From Aurelia coerulea (Eukaryota > Cnidaria > Scyphozoa > Semaeostomeae > Ulmaridae), in NCBI GenBank assembly GCA_039566865.1, contig CM076954.1, positions 9,990,001 to 10,054,000 of the forward strand: 64,000 nt of DNA, written 5' to 3'. Below, one piece after another: positions 56,571 to 64,000 of the stretch. A program made the translations under genes and the position numbers. Every line of letters begins with the position of its first letter. The first letter of the stretch is position 1. Below the pieces are notes generated by a model, which searched no databases, was not told the DNA's origin, and saw nothing but the letters and a program-made list of their open reading frames with translations.

Positions 56571-56730
56571 GGCGAATTTCCAGTCAGTAGAATTTTCCGA
56601 GCGGGCGGAATTTTAGACAATAAAAGGTCGCTCAGCCGTAACTTTCTATTCAATTCCAGGGCGACATTTTCTAACGCAAACAAAGGAAATTCCGCCCGCT
56701 CGGAAAATTCCACTGACTGGAAATCAGCCT
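56571..56730. mobile_element. 160-bp inverted-repeat element with TTAA target duplication
   Basis: GGCGAATTTCCAGTCAGTAG at the left is mirrored by an imperfect complement at the right; both arms contain TTTTCCGAGCGGGCGGAATT. TTAA stands at 56567-56570 and 56731-56734, and other monomers have a single TTAA at this place. TTAA duplication suggests piggyBac- or Kolobok-type mobilisation (inference). Confidence 0.85.
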
Positions 56731-56945
56731 TTAAGTCACATCCCTCTCGCTCTTTATCGCTTTCAAGCCTGAAGCATCCTAGCTCCTTTTCAGAAAGATA
56801 CATTTCTTCGTAATGTTGTCTCCTCCGATCTATAGTCCTTTTCGTTAAAACGTGCAAAGACGAAATTTATCGAATTGCAAAAATATTCCACTCTGTTAGT
56901 GCAAAAATTGATGGAAAGAAAGGACACAATTTTATTTCCATCTCG

Positions 56946-56953
56946 TTTTATTA

Positions 56954-57026
<73 letters not shown>
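56946..57026. repeat. (TTA)n microsatellite, LINE tail
   Basis: About 27 TTA triplets, the 3' tail of the minus-strand LINE fragment that follows. Confidence 0.95.
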
Positions 57027-57027
<1 letters not shown>

Positions 57028-57400
57028 ATATCTATTTAAAGTAGGCTAAAAAATGAATAGCTAAATTGCAGCTAATTAAGGCCTACTATTTACAATATAC
57101 ATAATTTACAATAAAACTAAAATTAATATATATTACAGGACAAATCAGAGTTAAAATCTATCATGTTAGAAACCCAACTTGCGGGATATATACTTTGCAA
57201 AGCCTACAGTTGCATGTTCCACCATTCCAACATCTAATTCGTATTTTGAACATAGGAAGGCTGTTTAATTGTTTCAGTTCTTGCGGTAAATGCTGCCACA
57301 GTTTATTTCCAAGGTAAGTAATGGACTCAACTCCAAAGGCCGTAGTTCGTACTTTTGGCAGTTGAGCGTCATTACCATGCCTTAGGCAGTACCTAATAAA
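57027..57400 (-). pseudogene. LINE 3' fragment in satellite, copy 2
   Basis: Same sequence, truncation point and insertion site as 54284-54657, with only a few differences (for example KKRIRC versus KIRIRC). No PLE is inserted in its TTA tail. Confidence 0.8.
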
Positions 57401-60400
57401 TTGGCTTTGACTTCTTTTGCTGTTGAACATGACAATTCAATAAAAGCTCGATCGGTCTTGAAAACGTTGTTAAAATTGAATTGACCGACTTTGCTAGGAC
57501 ATTGTATGATATTATTGCAAATAGAGTATTTCTGAACTATAATGTCAATATATACCAGCTGTTGTAGTAAATTTTATTCTAATACAATGCTCTTGTATCA
57601 TGTCCCGTTATGGTAGGTGTGTATCCTTGAATGTCGCTCTTAGTTACCAAAACAACATGTGTAAGAAGGACAATGGGAAGCGGTTGCCAGAAAGATAGAG
57701 CTTTTGGAGAAAAATTGCAGTCAGCCGTTAATACTAAAGGCTATAAAAAAAGGAGAATAGGAGATATGATAAAAGTTAACCTTTTATTTATACAAAGAGA
57801 CGTATTCATTTTAAAAAACAGCTTCTAAAATGTCAACCCTCAGATCGCCGAGAAATTAAGAAACTCCATTATTGGGAAATTATAGCATAAGAAACTAGTT
57901 GTTTTGTTGCAGGAAATACTTAACATATTCCGAATCTGGGTAATGCATAATCATCGGAAGGTCTTATGAATCCTACAGAAAACCTTAATTTAAAATGCTG
58001 GCGAAGGTACAGGAAATAAACACGAAGATTGTAATGCAAACTTAGAAACTCGGCAGAAACTCTGTACACTGAGAATCTGATCTTCTCAAAAAAACTCAGC
58101 ACTGGAGTAAATTCTTGTTGGAAATATGTTCTTTCCTTTCGTTCTCTTTCATTTTTTCTGTCATAAAGGAAACGTTTTGATTTTTTAAGTCAAATCGCTC
58201 TCGCTTGTTATCGCGTTCAAGTTTGAAGCGTCAAAGCTCCTTTTCAGAAAGATACATTTCTTCGTAACGTTGTCTCCTCCGATCTATAGTCTTTTTCGTT
58301 AGAAAGTGCAAAGACGAAACTTATGGAATTGCAAGAAGATTCCACTCTGTTAGAGCAAAAATTGATGTAAAGAAAAGATATATTTTCTTCCCCTCTCGTT
58401 GGCTTTGCCTTCTTTTCCTGTTGAATTTGACAATTCAATAAAAGCTCGATCGATCTTGAAAACGTTGTTAAAATAGAATTGACAGACTTTGCTAGGACAT
58501 TGTATGATATTATTGCAAATAGAATATTTCAGAACTACAATGTCAATGAATACCAGCTGTTGTAGTAAATTTTATTCTAATACAATGCTCTTGTATCATG
58601 TCCCGTTATGGTAGGTGTGTATCCTTGAATGTCCCTCTTAGTTACCAAAACAACATGTGTAAGAAGGACAATGGAAAGCGGTTGCCAGAAAGATAGAGCT
58701 TTTGGAGAAAGTTTGCAGTCAGCCGTTAAAACTAACGGCTATAAAAAAAGGAGAATAGGCGATGTGACAAAAGTGGACCTTTTATTTACACAAACAGACA
58801 TATTCATTTTAAAAAGCAGCTTCTAAAATGTCAACCCTCAGATCGCCGAGAAATTAAGAAACTCCATTATTGGGAAATTATAGCATAATAAACTAGTTGT
58901 TTTGTTGCAGGAAATACTTAACATATTCTGAATCTGGGAAATGCATAATCATCGGAAGGTCTTATGAATCCTGCAGAAAACCTTAATTTAAAATGTTGGC
59001 GAAGGTACAGGAAATAAACACGATGATTGTAATGTAAACTTAGAAACTCGGCAAAACTCTGCACACTGAGAATCTGATCTTCTAAAAAAAAACTCAGCAC
59101 TGGAGTAAATTTTTGTTGGAAATATGTTCCTTCCTTTCCTTCTCTTTGATTTTTTCTGTCATAAAAGAAACGTTTTGACTTTTTAAGTCAAATCCCTCTC
59201 GCTTGTTATCGCATTCAAGTTTGAAGCGTCCTAGCTCCTTTTCAGAAAGATACATTTGTTCGTAACGTTGTCTCCTCCGATCTATAGTCTTTTTTCGTTA
59301 GAACGTGCAAAGACGAAACTTATCGAATTGCAAGAAGATTGCACTCTGTTAGAGCAAAAATTAATATAAAGAAAAGATAATTTGCTTCCCCTCTTGCTTG
59401 CTTTGCCTTCTTTTCTGTTGAATATGGCAATTCAATAAAAGCTCGATCGATCTTGAAGCGTTGTTAAAATTGAGTTGACCGGCTTTGCTAGCACATGGTA
59501 GGATATTATTAAAAATAGAGTATTTCAGAACTATAATGTCAATATATACCAGCTGTTGTAGTAAATTTTATTCCAATACAATGCTCTTGTATCATGTCCC
59601 GTTATGGTAGGTGTGTATCCTTGCATGTCCTTCTAAGTTACCAAACAACATGTGAAAGAAGGAAAATGGGAAGCTGTTGCCAGCAAGATAGAGCTTTTGG
59701 AGAAAGTATGCAGCTAGCTAATTGCTAAACAAATCAGTTAGCCAGCCAATTAAAGGCTAAATATATAGGAGAAGAGGCGATGTGACTAAAGTGGACATTT
59801 ATTGTACACTAACAGAGCCATAAATTTTTGAACTTTAGATATTGATAATTAATGAATGACTGGTGATTTTATGTTACGCGAACGGCAGGAGTGGCCGTCC
59901 TTGTGACAACGCAATTTTCCTTTGCAACAGTTATAATTAATGTGCGTAGATCGTCACTTGCTCGTGTTTATTTCTAAACAAAACTTATAAGAAACTCAGC
60001 CTCAGATAGCAGCAAAATTAACAAACTCAGTATTGGGAAATATAGCTTTAAAAACTTGTTGTTTCGTTGTAGGAAATCCTTATCATATTCTGTATCTGAG
60101 TAATGAATAAACATCCGAAAGATTTCAGAATTCTGCACAAAACCTTAATTTAAAATGTTCGCGAAGGTACAGGAAATAAACCCGAAGATTGTAATGCAAA
60201 CTTAGAAACTCGGCAAAACTCTGAACACTGTGAATCTGCAATTCTAAAAAAAACTCAGCACTGGAGTAAATTCTTGTTGGAAATATGTTCTTTCCTTTCC
60301 TTCTCATTGATTTTTTTCTGTCATAAAGGAAGCTTTTGACTTTTTAAGTCAAATCCCTCTCGCTTGTTATCGCATTCAAGTTTGAAGCGTCAAAGCTCCT

Positions 60401-63400
60401 TTTCAGAAAGATACATTTTTTCGTAACGTTGTCTTCTCAGATCTATAGTCTTTTTCGTTAGAACGTGCAAAGACGAAACTTATCGAATTGCAAGAAGATT
60501 GCACTCTGTTAGAGCAAAAATTAATATAAAGAAAAGATAATTTGCTTCCCCTCTTGCTTGCTTTGCCTTCTTTTCTGTTGAATATGGCAATTCAATAAAA
60601 GCTCGATAGATCTTGAAGCGTTGTTAAAATTGAGTTGACCGGCTTTGCTAGCACATGGTAGGATATTATTAAAAATAGAGTATTTCAGAACTATAATGTC
60701 AATATATACCAGCTGTTGTAGTAAATTTTATTCCAATACAATGCTCTTGTATCATGTCCCGTTATGGTAGGTGTGTATCCTTGCATGTCCTTCTAAGTTA
60801 CCAAACAACATGTGAAAGAAGGAAAATGGGAAGCTGTTGCCAGCAAGATAGAGCTTTTGGAGAAAGTATGCAGATAGCTAATTGCTAAACAAATCAGTTA
60901 GCCAGCCAATTAAAGGCTAAATATATAGGAGAAGAGGCGATGTGACTAAAGTGGACATTTATTGTACACTAACAGAGCCATAAATTTTTGAACTTTAGAT
61001 ATTGATAATTAATGAATGACTGGTGATTTTATGTTACGCGAACGGCAGGAGTGGCCGTCCTTGTGACAACGCAATTTTCCTTTGCAACAGTTATAATTAA
61101 TGTGCGTAGATCGTCACTTGCTCGTGTTTATTTCTAAACAAAACTTATAAGAAACTCAGCCTCAGATAGCAGCAAAATTAACAAACTCAGTATTGGGAAA
61201 TATAGCTTTAAAAACTTGTTGTTTCGTTGTAGGAAATCCTTATCATATTCTGTATCTGAGTAATGAATAAACATCCGAAAGATTTCAGAATTCTGCACAA
61301 AACCTTAATTTAAAATGTTTGCGAAGGTACAGGAAATAAACCCGAAGATTGTAATGCAAACTTAGAAACTCGGCAAAACTCTGAACACTGTGAATCTGCA
61401 ATTCTAAAAAAAACTCAGCACTGGAGTAAATTCTTGTTGGAAATATGTTCTTTCCTTTCCTTTTCATTGATTTTTTCTGTCATAAAGGAAGCTTTTGACT
61501 TTTTAAGTCAAATCCCTCTCGCTTGTTATCGCATTCAAGTTTGAAGCGTCAAGGCTCCTTTTCAGAAAGATACATTTCTTCGTAACGTTGTCTCCTCCGA
61601 TCTATAGTCTTTTTCGTTAGAAAGTGCAAAGACGAAACTTATGGAATTGCAAGAAGATTCCACTCTGTTAGAGCAAAAATTGATGTAAAGAAAAGATATA
61701 TTTTCTTCCCCTCTCGTTGGCTTTGCCTTCTTTTCCTGTTGAATTTGACAATTCAATAAAAGCTCGATCGATCTTGAAAACGTTGTTAAAATAGAATTGA
61801 CAGACTTTGCTAGGGCATTGTATGATATTATTGCAAATAGAATATTTCAGAACTACAATGTCAATGAATACCAGCTGTTGTAGTAAATTTTATTCTAATA
61901 CAATGCTCTTGTATCATGTCCCGTTATGGTAGGTGTGTATCCTTGAATGTCCCTCTTAGTTACCAAAACAACATGTGTAAGAAGGACAATGGGAAGCGGT
62001 TGCCAGAAAGATAGAGCTTTTGGAGAAAGTTTGCAGTCAGCCGTTAAAACTAACGGCTATAAAAAAAGGAGAATAGGCGATGTGACAAAAGTGGACCTTT
62101 TATTAACACAAACAGACATATTCATTTTAAAAAACAGCTTCTATAATCTCAACCCTCAGATCGCCGAGAAATTAAGAAACTCCATTATTGGGAAATTAAA
62201 GCATAAGAAACTAGTTGTTTTGTTGCAGGAAATCCTTAACATATTACGAATCTGGGTAATGCATAATCATCTGGAAGTCTTATGAATCCTGCAGAAAACC
62301 TTAATTTAGAATGTTCGCGAAGGTACAGAAAATAAACCCGTAGATTGTAATGCAAACTTACAAACTCGGCAAAGCTCTGTACACTGAGAATCTGATCTTC
62401 TCAAAAAAACTCAGCACTGGAGTAAATTGTTGTTGGAAATATGTTCTTTCCTTTCCTTATCGTTGATTTTTTCTGTCATAAAGGAAACGTTTTGACTTTT
62501 TAAGTCAAATCCCTCTCGCTTGTTATTGCATTCAAGTTTGAAGCGTCCTAGCTCCTTTTCAGAAAGATACATTTGTTCGTAACGTTGTCTCCTCCGATCT
62601 ATAGTCTTTTTGTTAGAATGTGCAAAGACGAAACTTATCGAATTGCAAGAAGATTCCACTCTGTTAGAGAAAAATTAATATAAAGAAAAGATAATTTTCT
62701 TCCCCTCTTGCTTGCTTTGCCTTCTTTTCTGTTGAATATGGCAATTCAATAAAAGTTCGATCGATCTTGAAAACGTTGTTAAAATAGAATTTACAGACTT
62801 TACTAGGACATTGTATGATATTATTGCAAATAGAGTGTTTCTGAACTATAATGTCAACATATACCAGCTGTTGTAATAATTTTATTCCAATACAATGCTC
62901 TTGTATCATGTCCCGTTATGGTAGGTGTGTATCCTTGAATGTCCCTCTTAGTTACCAAAACAACATGTGTAAGAAGGACAATAGGAAGCGGTTGCCAGCA
63001 AGACAGAGCTTTTGGAGGAAATTTGCAGTCAGCCGCTATAACTAAAGGCTTTAAAAATAGAAGAACAGGCGATGTGACTAAAGTGGAAATTTATTTCACG
63101 CTAACAGATCCCTAAGATTTTGATCTTTAGATATTTCTAATGAATCAAAGACTGGTGATATAATATTACGCGAGTGGCAGGAGTGGCCGTCTTTGTTGCA
63201 ACGCAATTTTCCATTGCAAAAGTTATAAGTAATGTGTGAAGATCGCAACTTACATGTTTTTTATTTTAGAAAGCAGCTTCTAAAAAACACAACCCTCAGA
63301 TCGCTGAGAACTTAAGAAACTCCAGTACTAGTAAAATATAGCAACAGAAACTAGTTGTTTTGTTGCAGGAAATCCTTAACATATTACGAATCTGGGTAAT

Positions 63401-64000
63401 GCATAATCATCTGGAAGTCTTATGAATCCTGCAGAAAACCTTAATTTAGAATGTTCGCGAAGGTACAGAAAATAAACCCGTAGATTGTAATGCAAACTTA
63501 CAAACTCGGCAAAGCTCTGTACACTGAGAATCTGATCTTCTCAAAAAAACTCAGCCCTGGAGTATATTGTTGTTGGAAATATGTTCTTTCTTTTCCTTCT
63601 CTTTGACTTTTTCGGTCATAAAGGAAACGTTTTGACTTTTTAAGTCAAATCCCTCTCGCTTGTTATCGCATTCAAGTTTGAAGCGTCAAAGCTCCTTTTC
63701 AGAAAGATACATTTTTTCGTAACGTTGTCTTCTCAGATCTATAGTCTTTTTCGTTAGAACGTGCAAAGACGAAACTTATCGAATTGCAAGAAGATTGCAC
63801 TCTGTTAGAGCAAAAATTAATATAAAGAAAAGATAATTTGCTTCCCCTCTTGCTTGCTTTGCCTTCTTTTCTGTTGAATATGGCAATTCAATAAAAGCTC
63901 GATAGATCTTGAAGCGTTGTTAAAATTGAGTTGACCGGCTTTGCTAGCACATGGTAGGATATTATTAAAAATAGAGTATTTCAGAACTATAATGTCAATA

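Larger units (their letters stand above)
47442..64000. repeat. Satellite array, ~1.16-kb and ~1.0-kb monomers
   Basis: Anchored on GCTGTTGTAGTAAATTTTAT-like sequence, monomers start at 48491, 49658, 54815, 55951, 57558, 58556, 59552, 60712, 61873 and 62867. Spacing is about 1,136-1,167 bp in long monomers and 994-998 bp in short ones, after subtracting insertions at 50.6-54.7 and 56.9-57.4 kb. Long monomers carry ~165 bp (with GGCAGGAGTGGCCGTCCTTG) absent from short ones. The monomers from 59552 and 60712 are almost identical, showing recent exchange. Short frames in it have no recognised domain. The array runs off the right edge. Confidence 0.93.

Noticed and set aside
56024..62285. Repeated ~65-residue frame MSLLVTKTTCVRRTM... 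in several monomers
   Set aside because: It recurs because the DNA is a satellite, has no domain and is broken in several monomers.
47442..64000. Possible CRISPR array or prokaryotic repeat
   Set aside because: Monomers are ~1 kb with no spacer structure, and the whole window is eukaryotic in character.

Overview
The window is eukaryotic nuclear DNA, almost certainly from an invertebrate animal. It is AT-rich, has no operons or dense coding, and nearly everything recognisable is a transposable element or a derivative of one. The mix (CR1/jockey-like LINEs, an R2-type LINE with a restriction-enzyme-like endonuclease, Penelope-like elements with GIY-YIG endonuclease and hammerhead motifs, many short inverted-repeat elements, a 1-kb satellite) fits a marine invertebrate such as a cnidarian. 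The species cannot be fixed from the sequence. No intact host gene is visible; one short GC-richer segment (26878-27080, minus strand) could be a host exon.

Layout. 1-2.4 kb: a LINE reverse-transcriptase pseudogene split by an 884-bp TA-flanked inverted-repeat element. 2.4-7.1 kb: mostly featureless, with one LINE 3' relic. 7.1-10.6 kb: a second copy of the same LINE, broken by a 553-bp element with a 9-bp target duplication, a truncated LINE tail and a 1.2-kb long-armed element. 11.3-16.3 kb: a cluster of inverted-repeat elements and a 298-bp tandem duplication. 16.9-17.4 kb: the 3' end of a Penelope-like element (PLE). 18.0-19.9 kb: a third copy of the first LINE. 22.1-28.5 kb: a 6.4-kb block bounded by ~150-bp inverted repeats, inserted in an old LINE; it carries five near-identical hammerhead-bearing repeats and a CAA-rich minisatellite in a retrozyme-like direct-repeat arrangement plus an inverted copy. 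29.0-30.5 kb: a decayed PLE. 31.1-38.2 kb: another LINE relic split by a 5.6-kb element with an 8-bp target duplication.

32.9-44.4 kb holds two copies of an R2-type LINE (reverse transcriptase plus PD-(D/E)XK-like nuclease), both sitting inside (CATA)n microsatellite with the same 3' junction. Copy 2 is interrupted by one visible stop codon; copy 1 is more decayed. From about 47.4 kb to the right edge runs a satellite with ~1.16-kb and ~1.0-kb monomers. A diverged single relative of the monomer lies just upstream (about 44.9-45.5 kb) and overlaps a TA-flanked inverted-repeat element, which suggests the satellite arose from mobile-element DNA. The satellite is itself invaded by a LINE 3' fragment present in two monomers, by a PLE with a long RT/GIY-YIG reading frame in a head-to-head inverted arrangement, and by a 160-bp TTAA-flanked element in one monomer.

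The elements are nested, so relative ages can be read: LINE relics first, DNA elements inside them, then R2-type LINE and PLE insertions; in the satellite, LINE insertion, then monomer duplication, then PLE insertion. All functional statements are inferred from sequence motifs read by eye.
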